A stretch of 64,000 nucleotides of DNA from Actinomycetes bacterium (GTDB lineage: Bacteria > Actinomycetota > Acidimicrobiia > Acidimicrobiales > RAAP-2), in contig JAKAEP010000001.1 of assembly GCA_021818265.1 (NCBI GenBank), forward strand, positions 62,001-126,000. The letters run 5' to 3'. Positions within the stretch are counted from its first letter, which is position 1, and each line of letters starts with the position of its first letter. The position numbers were made by a program, and so were the translations under genes. The notes under the pieces were generated by a model that worked only from the letters and a program-made list of their open reading frames with translations, was not told the DNA's origin and searched no databases. Shown in pieces: positions 24,925 to 34,240 of the stretch.

Positions 24925-24982
24925 GGCTACCTCGACTGGTGGATAGACCATTCTACCGGCGGCCCCCCCGACACGGCCGGGT

Positions 24983-25011
24983 TTGCCCCGGTCAGCGGGC
25001 TCGACCAGAAT
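24983..25011 (+). promoter_or_regulatory. leuB-ilvE promoter
   Basis: The -35 TTGCCC (24983-24988) and -10 CAGAAT (25006-25011) have a 17-bp spacer; the leuB ATG follows the -10 by 6 nt, so the mRNA is probably leaderless. It faces the greA promoter in the same 93-bp region. Confidence 0.65.
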
Positions 25012-25017
25012 GGACCG

Positions 25018-26049
25018 ATGAGCGACGCCCCCCGCCCGAGACCCCACCGCGTCGCCGTCATCGGCGGCGACGGCATCGGACCCGAGGTCACGGCGGCCGC
25101 CCTCGAGGTCGTGCGGGCCGTCGGGGTGGCGCTCGAGACGACCGACTTCGACCTGGGGGCCGCCCGGTACCTGCGCGACGGCATGGTGCTCGACGACGCG
25201 ACGCTCGCCGAGCTGCGCGGCTTCGACGCGATCCTGCTCGGCGCGGTCGGCCCGGCGATCGGCGACGCCCGCGTGCCGCCGGGGGTCCTCGAGCGGGGCC
25301 TCCTGCTGCGCCTGCGCTTCGATCTCGACCTCTACGTCAACTACCGGCCCTTCGTCGGGGTCGCCGGCTCGCTCGCCGCGGGGTGCCGCTTCGCCATCGT
25401 CCGCGAGAACACCGAGGGGCCCTACGCCGGCGAGGGCGGGCGTCTGCGCGCGGGCACGCCCCACGAGGTCGCGACCCAGGGCTCGGTCAATACCCGCTTC
25501 GGCGTCGAGCGCTGCGTGCGCTTCGCCTTCGAGCGCGCGTCGCGCCTCGGGTCGCCCCACCTGACCCTGGTGCACAAGACCAACGTCCTCACCTTCGCCG
25601 GCGACCTCTGGCAGCGGGTGGTGAACGAGGTGGCCAGGGACCACCCGGGGGTTGCCGTCGACTACCAGCACGTCGACGCGGCCTGCATCTACCTGGTGGA
25701 GGACCCGGCGCGCTACGGGGTGATCGTCACCGACAACCTCTTCGGCGACATCCTCTCGGACCTCGCGGGGGCCGTGTCCGGTGGTATCGGCTTCGCCGCG
25801 AGCGCCAACCTGAATCCGGCGCGCACCGGGCCCTCGCTCTTCGAGCCGGTGCACGGCGCCGCCCACGACATCGCCGGGACCGGGCGGGCCAACCCGCTGG
25901 CGGCGGTCTCCTCGGCCGCCTTGATGCTCGAGCACCTGGGCGAGGAGGCGGCCGCACGGCGGGTCGCCGCGGCGGTGGCAGACTTTGACGGCGACCCCTC
26001 GTCCCTCGGGACGGCCGGGGTCACGGCGCGGCTCCTAGAGAGGGTGTGA
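25018..26049 (+). CDS. leuB: 3-isopropylmalate dehydrogenase
   Basis: 343 residues. NAD-dependent oxidative decarboxylation of 3-isopropylmalate. Motifs: GDGIGPEV near the N-terminus, [13 protein letters not shown], the catalytic KTNVLTF lysine and [11 protein letters not shown] with Mg-binding aspartates, then [16 protein letters not shown] for NAD. An ATG at 25010 is out of frame, so the ATG at 25018 is the start. It overlaps ilvE (GTGATG), so leuB-ilvE form an operon. Confidence 0.95.
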   Translation: MSDAPRPRPHRVAVIGGDGIGPEVTAAALEVVRAVGVALETTDFDLGAARYLRDGMVLDDATLAELRGFDAILLGAVGPAIGDARVPPGVLERGLLLRLRFDLDLYVNYRPFVGVAGSLAAGCRFAIVRENTEGPYAGEGGRLRAGTPHEVATQGSVNTRFGVERCVRFAFERASRLGSPHLTLVHKTNVLTFAGDLWQRVVNEVARDHPGVAVDYQHVDAACIYLVEDPARYGVIVTDNLFGDILSDLAGAVSGGIGFAASANLNPARTGPSLFEPVHGAAHDIAGTGRANPLAAVSSAALMLEHLGEEAAARRVAAAVADFDGDPSSLGTAGVTARLLERV

Positions 26050-26975
26050 TGGCGATACCGGAGACCTCGAAGATCTGGATGGACGGCAAGCTCGTCGACT
26101 GGCGCGACGCCACGACCCACGTGCTCACCCACACCCTCCACTACGGCACGGGCGCCTTCGAGGGCATCCGGGCCTACCCGACGCCGCGCGGGCCGGCGGT
26201 CTTCCGGCTGCGCGATCACATGGTGCGCCTGCTGCGCAGCTGCAAGATCCTGATGATCGAGGTGCCCTACACCCTCGACGAGCTCTGCGACGCCGCGAGG
26301 GAGGTCGTGCGAGTGAACGAGCTGACCGAGGGGTGCTACATCCGCCCCCTCGTCTACCTCGGCTACGGCGAGATGGGGGTCAACCCCCTCTCCGCGCCGG
26401 TCAACGTCGCGATCGCCGCCTGGCCGTGGGGCGCCTACCTCGGCGACGAGGGCGTGGCCCAGGGCGTGCGGATGAAGATCTCCTCGTGGGTGCGCCACCA
26501 CCCCAACGCCATGCCCACGGCCTCGAAGACCATCGGCGGCTACGTCAACTCCTCGCTCGCCAAGGCCGAGGCCATCAAGGCCGGCTACGACGAGGCGATC
26601 ATGCTCGGCCCCGACGGGCGCATCAGCGAGTGCACGGGGGAGAACCTCTTCATCGTGCGCGACGGCCTGCTCCTCACGCCGCCGCCGAGCGAGGCCGGGG
26701 CGCTGCGGGGGATCACCCAGGCGAGCGTGGCGCGCCTCGCGGCCGACCTCGGCCACCCGGTGAGCTACGAGACGCTGCGCCGCGACGACCTCTACCTCTG
26801 CGACGAGGCCTTCCTCACCGGCACGGCCGCCGAGGTGGTGCCGATCCGCTCGGTCGACGACCGCGTCGTCGGCGACGGCACGCCCGGGCCCCTCACCCGT
26901 CAGCTCCAGGGCCTCTACCACCGCGTCGTGCGCGGCGAGGAGCCGGCGTACCAGGAGTGGCTCGACCGGGTCTAG
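26049..26975 (+). CDS. ilvE: Branched-chain amino acid aminotransferase
   Basis: 308 residues, fold-type IV PLP enzyme. Last step in Val, Ile and Leu synthesis. The PLP lysine is Lys160 in PTASKTIGGYVNS; HYGTGAFEGIRAY, ECTGENLF and GTAAEVVPI are standard. A GTG three bases upstream (26046) could also start translation; the ATG is preferred because it overlaps the leuB stop by one base (TGATG). Confidence 0.95.
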   Translation: MAIPETSKIWMDGKLVDWRDATTHVLTHTLHYGTGAFEGIRAYPTPRGPAVFRLRDHMVRLLRSCKILMIEVPYTLDELCDAAREVVRVNELTEGCYIRPLVYLGYGEMGVNPLSAPVNVAIAAWPWGAYLGDEGVAQGVRMKISSWVRHHPNAMPTASKTIGGYVNSSLAKAEAIKAGYDEAIMLGPDGRISECTGENLFIVRDGLLLTPPPSEAGALRGITQASVARLAADLGHPVSYETLRRDDLYLCDEAFLTGTAAEVVPIRSVDDRVVGDGTPGPLTRQLQGLYHRVVRGEEPAYQEWLDRV

Positions 26976-27001
26976 GCCGCGCCAGGGGTAACCTCGGGGG
27001 C

Positions 27002-27463
27002 GTGGCCCAGCCCTCCTTCGCCCCCGTCCCCGAGGCCGGCGAGGTCCGGCCCACCGTCGCGACCCAACCGCCCGAGATCGGCCGGGAGAAGAACCCCGGC
27101 CTGCTCCGACACGTGCCGCGGACCCCGGGCCGCTACGGCAACCCGGCGCCCAACGAGGGCTTCGCCCTGACCCTGGCGACCCGGGCGGTCGAGGGGCTCG
27201 AGGTCGAGCACGCCCACGACCGCGAGGGAATCGCCCTCGCGGTCGGACTGGTCGCGGCGAAGCGCGCGAGCCTCGTCGGGCGCGGTCCCACGCGCGGCGA
27301 CGTCGAGCGCGCGATGGCGCTGCTCGGGGTGACCTCGCCGGTCACCGGCGAGGTCGCGCGCCGCTTCCGCGGCCTCGGCCACAGCTACGCGGCCCAGCGC
27401 GACCTCGTCGACTCGGTTGCCGACGCCGACCTGCTCGCGCCGGGAGAGGGGAGTGCGAAGTGA
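27002..27463 (+). CDS. Conserved hypothetical protein (153 residues)
   Basis: 153 residues from a GTG 7 nt after a TAACCT box (26989-26994), suggesting its own leaderless promoter. The first about 45 residues are Pro-rich and low in structure ([21 protein letters not shown]), the rest is alpha-helical with [14 protein letters not shown] and [21 protein letters not shown]. No known domain is recognised. It overlaps the following acyl-CoA dehydrogenase by 4 bp, which may indicate a link with lipid metabolism. Confidence 0.65.
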   Translation: MAQPSFAPVPEAGEVRPTVATQPPEIGREKNPGLLRHVPRTPGRYGNPAPNEGFALTLATRAVEGLEVEHAHDREGIALAVGLVAAKRASLVGRGPTRGDVERAMALLGVTSPVTGEVARRFRGLGHSYAAQRDLVDSVADADLLAPGEGSAK

Positions 27464-28602
27464 GCTTCACGCTGAGCGACGAGCAGCGGGCCTTCCGCGA
27501 CGTGATGCGCTCGTTCGTCGACGAGCGCGTCGCGCCGAACGCCGCGCGCTACGACCGCGACCAGGCCTTCCCCCAGGAGAGCTTCGACGCGTGCCGTGAG
27601 ATGGAACTCCCGGCCCTGTGGGTCCCCGAGGCCTACGGCGGGGCCGGGGCGGACATGGTCACCCAGGCGATCATGGCCGAGGAGATCGCGCGGGGCTGCG
27701 CGTCGACCTCGGTGACGATGCTGATCTCCAAGCTCGGCATGCTGCCGGTCATGAACTTCGCCTCCGAGGAGATCAAGCGGGCCTACCTGCCCCGCATCGC
27801 CACCGGCGAGATCCAGGCCTCCTACTGCCTCTCGGAGGCCGATGCCGGCAGCGACGTGGCGGCGATGCGCGCCCGCGCGGTGCGCGACGGCGACGACTAC
27901 GTCCTCACCGGCGCCAAGTACTGGATCACCAACGCCGGGGTCTCGGAGACCTACACGGTCTTCGCCAAGACCGACCCCGAGGCGGGACACCGGGGGATCA
28001 CCTGCTTCCTCGTCGAGAAGGGGTGGGGGGTGCAGTTCCCCAAGCACGAGGACAAGCTCGGCTTGCGCGGCTCGCCCACCGGCGAGGTCGTCTTCGACGG
28101 CGTGCGCGTTCCGGCGAGCCACCGCGTCGGGGCCGAGGGCGAGGGCTTCAAGATCGCGATGCACACCCTCGACCGCTCCCGCCCGACGATCGGCGCCCAG
28201 GCCGTGGGGATCGCCCAGGGGGCGATCGACTACGCCGCGCAGTACATGAAGGGCCGCAGCGCCTTCGGCTCGCCGATCAGCGAGCTGCAGGGGCTGCGCT
28301 TCATGCTCGCCGACATGGCGATCCGCACCGAGGCGGCCCGCGCGCTCGTGTATCGGGCCTGCGCGACGATCGACGACGGGGACCCCGACGGCGATCTCAG
28401 CTACCTCGGCGCCGCCGCGAAGTCCTACGCGGCCGACACCGCCATGAGCGTCACGACCGACGCCGTCCAGCTCCTCGGGGGCTACGGCTACACCAAGGAG
28501 TTCCCGGTCGAGCGGTTCATGCGCGACGCGAAGATCACCCAGATCTACGAGGGCACCAACCAGATCCAGCGCGTGGTCGTCGCCCGCGAGCTCCTGCGCT
28601 AG
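27460..28602 (+). CDS. Acyl-CoA dehydrogenase
   Basis: 380 residues, standard single-domain FAD-dependent enzyme that makes trans-2-enoyl-CoA. Motifs: [15 protein letters not shown] (FAD and substrate binding), [38 protein letters not shown] and the catalytic base Glu364 in [11 protein letters not shown]. The layout is that of short/branched or butyryl-CoA dehydrogenases. GTGA overlap with the preceding small gene; the next gene follows after 2 bp. Confidence 0.93.
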   Translation: MSFTLSDEQRAFRDVMRSFVDERVAPNAARYDRDQAFPQESFDACREMELPALWVPEAYGGAGADMVTQAIMAEEIARGCASTSVTMLISKLGMLPVMNFASEEIKRAYLPRIATGEIQASYCLSEADAGSDVAAMRARAVRDGDDYVLTGAKYWITNAGVSETYTVFAKTDPEAGHRGITCFLVEKGWGVQFPKHEDKLGLRGSPTGEVVFDGVRVPASHRVGAEGEGFKIAMHTLDRSRPTIGAQAVGIAQGAIDYAAQYMKGRSAFGSPISELQGLRFMLADMAIRTEAARALVYRACATIDDGDPDGDLSYLGAAAKSYAADTAMSVTTDAVQLLGGYGYTKEFPVERFMRDAKITQIYEGTNQIQRVVVARELLR

Positions 28603-28604
28603 CG

Positions 28605-29612
28605 GTGGGCGGACTGCCGACGGGACCGACACTGGCCCGGCGAGCCCTGGTGAGCCTCGCGCCCTCCTGGGTTCTCGAGACCGTCGACGCCCTCGACCTG
28701 CGCCCCTCGGGCAGGCTCACGCCCGTCGTCGCGATGCCCCTACGCGACCTCCAGCGCACCCGTGACGTCACGGCCTTCGCCGCACGGGCGCCGTGGGCCG
28801 CCGTGCGCGGACTCGTGGAGCTGCTCACGATGGCCCCGCTCGAAGCCGTCGTCGCGCGACTGGGGGAGGCGGCCGATGACCCGACCGAAGAGCAGTTGCG
28901 CGACGCGCTCGCGTCCCTCGCCAGCGAGGGCATGACCCGCGACGAGCGCCTCGTCGTGCTCGCCTACGCCGTCCTCGAAGGGTTCGCGGCCGCGCCGCAC
29001 TGCGCCCGACTGCTCGAAGAGGAACCCGACCTCGCCCTCGCCGAGCTCCCCGAGGCGTCCGCGCCCGCGGCGGCGCCCACCCCCCGGGTGGTGGACGAGG
29101 CGGTTCGTGAGCGTCGCCGGGAGCGCCGAGCCGCCCAGCACGCGCGTCGTGCGTCCCCGCCGCCACGCCCGGCGCGACCCAAGGCGCGCCCGAGCGCCTC
29201 CGCGCCGGCGGCCCCCGCGCCCTCGCCGACCGCGCGCGCCCCGCGTGAGGCTCGGCGACGGGCGTTGCGCCTCACACCCCTCGAGGCGTCGCGCTTCGAC
29301 TCGAACCACGCCCTCGTGGGAGCGGTGGTGGTGGTGGAGGTGCCCTTCGACGGGGTCGACCCGGACGCGCCCGAGGCCACCGCGAAGAACCGGCCCGCCC
29401 TCGTTGTCGCCGGCGCCCCGGACGCGCTCTTGGTGCGCGCGCTTTACTCCCAGGGCGCCCCGACGCGCCAGCCGTTCACCCCGTGGCGGCGCGTCGGCCT
29501 CGACCACCCGTCGTTCATCGAGGACGCCCGGGTCGCCATCCCCATGGGCGACCCGAGCCCGACCCCGCTCGGCCGGCTGAGCGACGAGGAGTGGAACGCG
29601 CTCAGCCTGTAG
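28605..29612 (+). CDS. Hypothetical protein with charged linker and conserved C-terminal domain
   Basis: 335 residues in three parts. An alpha-helical N-terminal part (about 1-145), a low-complexity Arg/Pro/Ala linker (about 145-225), and a C-terminal domain (about 230-335) containing a KNRPALVV strand and GRLSDEEWNAL. The C-terminal strand pattern is faintly like MazF/PemK-type beta barrels, but catalytic residues cannot be placed, so this is only a suggestion. The gene follows the acyl-CoA dehydrogenase by 2 bp, and its 3' end overlaps the convergent lgt-like gene by 11 bp. Confidence 0.6.
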   Translation: MGGLPTGPTLARRALVSLAPSWVLETVDALDLRPSGRLTPVVAMPLRDLQRTRDVTAFAARAPWAAVRGLVELLTMAPLEAVVARLGEAADDPTEEQLRDALASLASEGMTRDERLVVLAYAVLEGFAAAPHCARLLEEEPDLALAELPEASAPAAAPTPRVVDEAVRERRRERRAAQHARRASPPPRPARPKARPSASAPAAPAPSPTARAPREARRRALRLTPLEASRFDSNHALVGAVVVVEVPFDGVDPDAPEATAKNRPALVVAGAPDALLVRALYSQGAPTRQPFTPWRRVGLDHPSFIEDARVAIPMGDPSPTPLGRLSDEEWNALSL

Positions 29613-30414
29613 GCGGGCCGAGGGGCGCCGAGGGCGCCGTCGGCGCGCTCGGCCCGTCTGCCCCATGCCGGGGCCGGTGCACGACGAGCGTGGCGATCCC
29701 GGCCGCGGCGAGGACGAGCCCGGCGAGCTGCACCCCGATCGAGCCGCTGTGGGACTCCTGGCCGAGCAGGAAGTGCTCGTCGAAGGTGCGCACGAGCCCC
29801 CAGAGGGTCATCGCGACCCCGGTCACGATTCCGCGGACCCGACCCCAGCCGCGGCGCTCGAGGTAGAGCAGGAGCAGCCAGAGCGTGCCGTCCTCGGCAC
29901 CTTGGATCAGCGGGACCGGGACGCGCTTGCCGGGCTGGCCCTGGTAGGCGAGGCCGATCCAGGAGTGGGTGAGGTGGCCGCCGCCGGCGACCATGAACTG
30001 GGGTCCGAGGACGCGTCCCAGGGCCCAGCCCGCGACGAGGGCCGGCACGAGGGCGTCGGTGAAAGCGGTGAGGGGCACCCCCGGCCACCACCGGCGCACC
30101 AGCCACAGTCCCACGACGAGCGCCGCCCCGATGCCCCCGAAGCTCGCGAGGCCGCCCTGCCAGACCTCGAGCCACCGGACGGGACTGGACGAGTAGTACG
30201 ACCAGTTGGTGGCGACGTGGGCGGCGCGCGCCCCGACCAGGGCGGCCACGAGGAGCCAGCCCGTGAAGACCCCGAAGCGGGTGACGTCGATCCCGCGCCG
30301 CTCGAGGCGCCGGCGCGCGTAGAGGTAGGCGACGTAGGCGGCGATGGCCAGGCCGAAGCCGTAGGTGTGAAAGACCAGCGGCCCGAGGTGGAACGAGGTC
30401 GGGAAGCCCCGCAC
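29602..30414 (-). CDS. Lgt-like prolipoprotein diacylglyceryl transferase family protein
   Basis: 270 residues, polytopic membrane protein with about seven hydrophobic segments. N-terminal HTYGFGLAIA and a central GGLASFGG match Lgt, which transfers diacylglycerol from phosphatidylglycerol to lipobox cysteines. However, the usual GR-x-GNF/GCF motif reads GRVLGPQFM and the HPTQLYE segment is not conserved, so it is either a divergent Lgt or a paralogue with another lipid substrate. It shares a base with the upstream NlpC/P60 stop (TAGTG). Confidence 0.7.
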   Translation of the reverse strand: MRGFPTSFHLGPLVFHTYGFGLAIAAYVAYLYARRRLERRGIDVTRFGVFTGWLLVAALVGARAAHVATNWSYYSSSPVRWLEVWQGGLASFGGIGAALVVGLWLVRRWWPGVPLTAFTDALVPALVAGWALGRVLGPQFMVAGGGHLTHSWIGLAYQGQPGKRVPVPLIQGAEDGTLWLLLLYLERRGWGRVRGIVTGVAMTLWGLVRTFDEHFLLGQESHSGSIGVQLAGLVLAAAGIATLVVHRPRHGADGPSAPTAPSAPLGPPTG

Positions 30415-31511
30415 TAGCGGGGGCGACCCAGCCCGACGAAGCCGTAGCCGAGGCGCACCGGCGTGACGTGGACGACGGCTCCGGTGTAGGGCGCCTCGAC
30501 CATCATGCCGTTGCCGACGTACATGGCCTCGTGCTGGTCGCCGCCCGGGCCGTAGAAGAGGATGTCACCGGGCTGGATGTCGTAGAGGGGCACTCGCTCG
30601 GTGTCGGCGTACTGGGCGCCCGAGTAGTGGGGCAGGTAGATGCCGGCCGCCTCGTAGGCCAGCATCACCAGGCCCGAGCAGTCCACGCCCGAGCGGCTCG
30701 CGCCGCCCCAGACGTAGGGCACCCCGACCATGGAGAGGGCGAAGTCGACCGCGATGTTGGCCTTGGAGTCCGGCGGCGGGGCGGGGAAGCCGCTGATCGG
30801 CTGGGCGCTCGCCAGCTGGGTGGCCGAGCTGGCCGCGGCCGCGGCCTGGGCCTGGGCGATGAAGGTCGCGATCTGGCCCTTGACCTGGGCGAGCGTGTGG
30901 TTGAGCTGGGCCTGGATCAGGCGGGCCTTGTGGTACGAGTGGGCCATGTCCAAGGCGACGCGCAGGGCGTGGCGGTCCTCGGCGCGCAGGATGCCCTTCT
31001 CCAGGGTGAGGCGCACCCGCGAGCGCTTGAGCGAGGAGATGGTGGCGTTGATGTCGCCGGCGGCCAGCTGGGTGTAGACGTTCGTCGCCCCGAGGTCGGC
31101 GCCGCTGTTGGAGAAGAGGGGGTTGTTGGTGAGCGACGCGCCGTTGGTCACGTAGGCGAAGACGACGTCGCGGCGCAACTGGGCCGCGCCCCGGCTCACC
31201 TTGCCCTCGATCTGGGCGACGAGGTTCTTGGTGTTGGCGATCTCGTTGTTGTAGTGCGCGAGGGTGATCTTGGCCTTGTCGTAACGCTGGCCGAGCGCGC
31301 CCACCTCGGCGTTCATGCGGTTGATCTGCCCGAGCAGGACCTTCGCCTGGGTGCGGGCGTTCGATAGCGAGGTCGCCCCGGCGCGCGGGGCGAGGCCGAG
31401 GGCGAGGGGGCCCGAGAGCCCGAGGGTCACCGCCACGGTGGAGGCCACCAGGCGCACTCCGAGTCGCCCCCGCGTTCGAGGCGTCAGCACACCGTGCTCG
31501 ACGTCAGGCAC
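30414..31511 (-). CDS. Secreted NlpC/P60 peptidoglycan endopeptidase (RipA-like)
   Basis: 365 residues. Signal peptide with a hydrophobic core at about 20-42, then a long coiled-coil region (about 48-225) as in RipA/PcsB-type hydrolases, a short Pro/Ala linker, and the catalytic domain at about 250-365. Cys278 in GVDCSGLVMLAYEAAG and His327 in GGDQHEAMYVG are the catalytic pair. It cuts stem peptides during cell separation. Translationally coupled to the Lgt-like gene. Confidence 0.9.
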   Translation of the reverse strand: MPDVEHGVLTPRTRGRLGVRLVASTVAVTLGLSGPLALGLAPRAGATSLSNARTQAKVLLGQINRMNAEVGALGQRYDKAKITLAHYNNEIANTKNLVAQIEGKVSRGAAQLRRDVVFAYVTNGASLTNNPLFSNSGADLGATNVYTQLAAGDINATISSLKRSRVRLTLEKGILRAEDRHALRVALDMAHSYHKARLIQAQLNHTLAQVKGQIATFIAQAQAAAAASSATQLASAQPISGFPAPPPDSKANIAVDFALSMVGVPYVWGGASRSGVDCSGLVMLAYEAAGIYLPHYSGAQYADTERVPLYDIQPGDILFYGPGGDQHEAMYVGNGMMVEAPYTGAVVHVTPVRLGYGFVGLGRPR

Positions 31512-31643
31512 CGGACCAGGCTACCCGGCGGGTCGCGCCGGGACGGTGCCCGTGCCGGGTACGCGTCGTGACGTTCCTGGTCACGATGGGTACGACGGGC
31601 TCGGCGCCAGGGGGATCGGCTCGCGCGCCGTAGTCTCGGGCCC

Positions 31644-32585
31644 ATGTCCCAGCGCTCTAGGAACCTGCCGCGCCGCTCGTGCCTGTCGACCCCGGGCTCG
31701 TCGGACCGCTTCCTCGCCAAGGCCCCGACGGCCGCGGCCGACTTCTCCTTCCTCGACCTCGAGGACTCCGTTGCCCCGAGTGAGAAGGTCGCCGCCCGCG
31801 CAAAGGTCGTGAACGCCGTGCGCACCCTCGACTGGGACGAGCGGGTGCTCTGCGTGCGGGTCAACGCCTGGGACACCCCGTGGACCTACGGCGACGTGAT
31901 CGAGGTCGTCGGCCAGGCGGGCCCGCGCCTCGACGAGGTGATGCTGCCCAAGGTCCGTCGCGCGAGCGACGTCGTCGCCCTCGACCTGCTGCTCACCCAG
32001 GTCGAGCGCAACGCCGGGCTGGAGGTGGGCCACGTCGGCATCGAGGCCCAGATCGAGACGGCCGAGGGGCTCAACAACGTCGAGGAGATCTGCGCCGCTT
32101 CACCCCGGCTCGAGTCGATCGTCTTCGGGCCGGCGGACTTCGCGGCCTCGATCGGCATGCCGGTCACCACGATCGACGAGACGATCCACCAGGGGCCCTC
32201 GACGCCGTTCTCCTACGTGCTCGCGAAGATCCTGATGGCCGGGCGGGCCAACGGCCTGCACGTGATCGACGGGCCGTTCTTGAAGGTCCGCGACCTCGAG
32301 GCGCTGCGCTTCGCGGCCTCGGTCGCGGCCGCCTACGGCTACGACGGCAAGTGGGCCCTCACCCCCGACCAGGCCCAGGTCCTCAACGAGGTGTTCTCGC
32401 CCAGCCAGGAGCTCTTCGACAAGTCCTACGCCATCCTCGACGCCTACGAGCGCGCGACCGAGGTGGAGGGGATGGGCGCGGTGATGTTCGGCGACGAGAT
32501 GATCGACGAGGCCTCCGCGAAGATCGCCCACTCTTTCGTCGCGCGCGGCGAGCGCGCCGGGATGCGCCGCAGCGCCGGCGCCTAG
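31644..32585 (+). CDS. HpcH/HpaI-type CoA lyase: malyl-CoA / beta-methylmalyl-CoA lyase or CitE-like
   Basis: 313 residues, TIM barrel of the CitE/Mcl family. Mg ligands are Glu138 in AQIETAEGL and Asp165 in VFGPADFAAS; LDLEDSV is near 37-43. Family members cleave malyl-CoA or beta-methylmalyl-CoA to glyoxylate plus acetyl- or propionyl-CoA. The convergent neighbour is a methylsuccinyl-CoA dehydrogenase-like protein and a MaoC hydratase follows, so the last steps of the ethylmalonyl-CoA pathway are likely. A TAGTCT box at 31631-31636 lies 7 nt before the ATG. Confidence 0.8.
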   Translation: MSQRSRNLPRRSCLSTPGSSDRFLAKAPTAAADFSFLDLEDSVAPSEKVAARAKVVNAVRTLDWDERVLCVRVNAWDTPWTYGDVIEVVGQAGPRLDEVMLPKVRRASDVVALDLLLTQVERNAGLEVGHVGIEAQIETAEGLNNVEEICAASPRLESIVFGPADFAASIGMPVTTIDETIHQGPSTPFSYVLAKILMAGRANGLHVIDGPFLKVRDLEALRFAASVAAAYGYDGKWALTPDQAQVLNEVFSPSQELFDKSYAILDAYERATEVEGMGAVMFGDEMIDEASAKIAHSFVARGERAGMRRSAGA

Positions 32586-34192
32586 CGGCCCTCGAGGAGG
32601 CGCCGGGCGACGACCTTGATACAGAGCGTCTCGTCGGCGCCCTCGAAGATCGAGAGCACCCGGGCGTCGACGAAGTAGCGGCTGACGGGGTACTCCTCGG
32701 CGTAGCCCATGCCGCCGTGGATCTGCTGGGCCTCGCGGGTGACCCACTCGGCGGCCCGGCAGACGTAGGCCTTGGCCATCGAGGCCTCGAGGGCCCCCTC
32801 GCCCTCGCCCATGCGGCGCGCGACGGCGAGCGCGAACTGGCGCGAGCACTGGATGATCGCGGCCATGAGGCCGAGCTTCACCCGGGTCAGCTCGTACTCG
32901 ACGATGGGTCGACCGAAGACGACGCGGTGGCGGGCGTACTCGAGGGCCGCCTCGTAGGCGGCCTGCATCACCCCGACGGCGCGCGCGGCGGTCTGGATGC
33001 GACCGTTCTCGAAGCCGGCCATCTGGAAGTAGAAGCCCCGCCCGAGGCCCGCCTCGCCACCGACCAGCCGGTCGTCGGGGACGAACCAGCTGTCGAGGCT
33101 CAGCTCGTAGGAGTGCATCCCGCGGTACCCCAGGGTGTCGATCGGGCGGCCCTCGAGGCGCCCGTCGGGGTCGGCGCGGCCCTCGGCCGCGGCGTCCTGG
33201 GTGAACAGGAAGCCCTCCGACTCCCCGTGGGGCTTCTCGACGAGGAAGAGTGAGAGGCCCCGGTGGGCCCTTGCCCGATCGGGGTCGGTGCGCGCGAGCA
33301 GGACGAGCACATCGGCGCGCGCGGCGAAGGTGCACCAGGTCTTGGTGCCCGAGAGGAGCCACCCGCCCGTCGTGCGGGTGGCCGTCGTGGTGATCCCGGC
33401 GACGTCGGAGCCGAAGTCCGGCTCGGTGACCGCGATCGCGCACAGCGTCTCGGCCGAGGCGAGTCGGGGCAGCCAGTGGGCCTTCTGCTCCGCGGTGCCG
33501 CCGGCCAGCAGGGCGCGGGTCATGATCTCGGGTCGGGTGATGAGCGACCCGCCCACACCGAGGCTCGCGCGGCTCAGCTCCTCGGTCGCCACGACCATCC
33601 CCAGGTAGTCCGACTCCCCGCCCGAGGCGAAGCCGCCGAACTCCTCGGGCACCGACAGCCCGAAGCCCCCGAGCTCGTTCAGCCCGTCGATCACCGACTC
33701 GGGGATGTCGCCGTTGTGGCGGTGGACCGACTCGGCGACCGGCCGGACCCGCTCCTCGGCGAAGCGGCGGAAGGTCTGGGCCACCAGCTCGAAGTCCTCG
33801 CCCAGGTGGCGCTCGCCGGGGGTCTCGGCGAGGCCGGCCACGGCCGCCGGGTCGCGGTGGGCCGCGGCGAAGGCGGCGAAGGGGGCGAACCAGTCGGGTC
33901 CGACGCCCCAGTCGCGCTCGCGCCCGGCGACCCTTCCTGCGAGTTCGCCGAGGGCGTGGGCGAGGAAGGCCGCCACCAGCCTCGCCTCGGTCTCGCCGCG
34001 GCGGGCGTAGTCGAGGCAGGCCCGCGCGGCGGCGATCGCGCTGGCGCTGTGGGCGAGGTCGTAGGCGCGCACCTGGTGGGCGTCGGCCCCGCCGTCGTCG
34101 GCGAGGCGCGCGAGGGCGCCGTCGAGCACGGCCTGGGCCGACTCGACGAGGGCCGCGAGGCCCTCGACGTCGGGGGGAGCGGGGGTCGCCAT
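32582..34192 (-). CDS. Long acyl-CoA dehydrogenase, probable methylsuccinyl-CoA dehydrogenase
   Basis: 536 residues, about 150 longer than ordinary acyl-CoA dehydrogenases. The extra N-terminal region (about 1-140) is helical; the FAD domain follows with TEPDFGSDVAGI, KTWCTFAARAD and the catalytic Glu517 in SIFEGADETLC. The N-terminal extension and total length are those of (2S)-methylsuccinyl-CoA dehydrogenase (Mcd) of the ethylmalonyl-CoA pathway. Neighbouring lyase and MaoC genes support this. The stop shares a CTAG with the convergent lyase gene. An ordinary FadE remains possible. Confidence 0.75.
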   Translation of the reverse strand: MATPAPPDVEGLAALVESAQAVLDGALARLADDGGADAHQVRAYDLAHSASAIAAARACLDYARRGETEARLVAAFLAHALGELAGRVAGRERDWGVGPDWFAPFAAFAAAHRDPAAVAGLAETPGERHLGEDFELVAQTFRRFAEERVRPVAESVHRHNGDIPESVIDGLNELGGFGLSVPEEFGGFASGGESDYLGMVVATEELSRASLGVGGSLITRPEIMTRALLAGGTAEQKAHWLPRLASAETLCAIAVTEPDFGSDVAGITTTATRTTGGWLLSGTKTWCTFAARADVLVLLARTDPDRARAHRGLSLFLVEKPHGESEGFLFTQDAAAEGRADPDGRLEGRPIDTLGYRGMHSYELSLDSWFVPDDRLVGGEAGLGRGFYFQMAGFENGRIQTAARAVGVMQAAYEAALEYARHRVVFGRPIVEYELTRVKLGLMAAIIQCSRQFALAVARRMGEGEGALEASMAKAYVCRAAEWVTREAQQIHGGMGYAEEYPVSRYFVDARVLSIFEGADETLCIKVVARRLLEGR

Positions 34193-34240
34193 GGCGGCGA
34201 CTCTACCGGCGGGCGCGGGCGCGAGACCTAGGCTGAGGGC

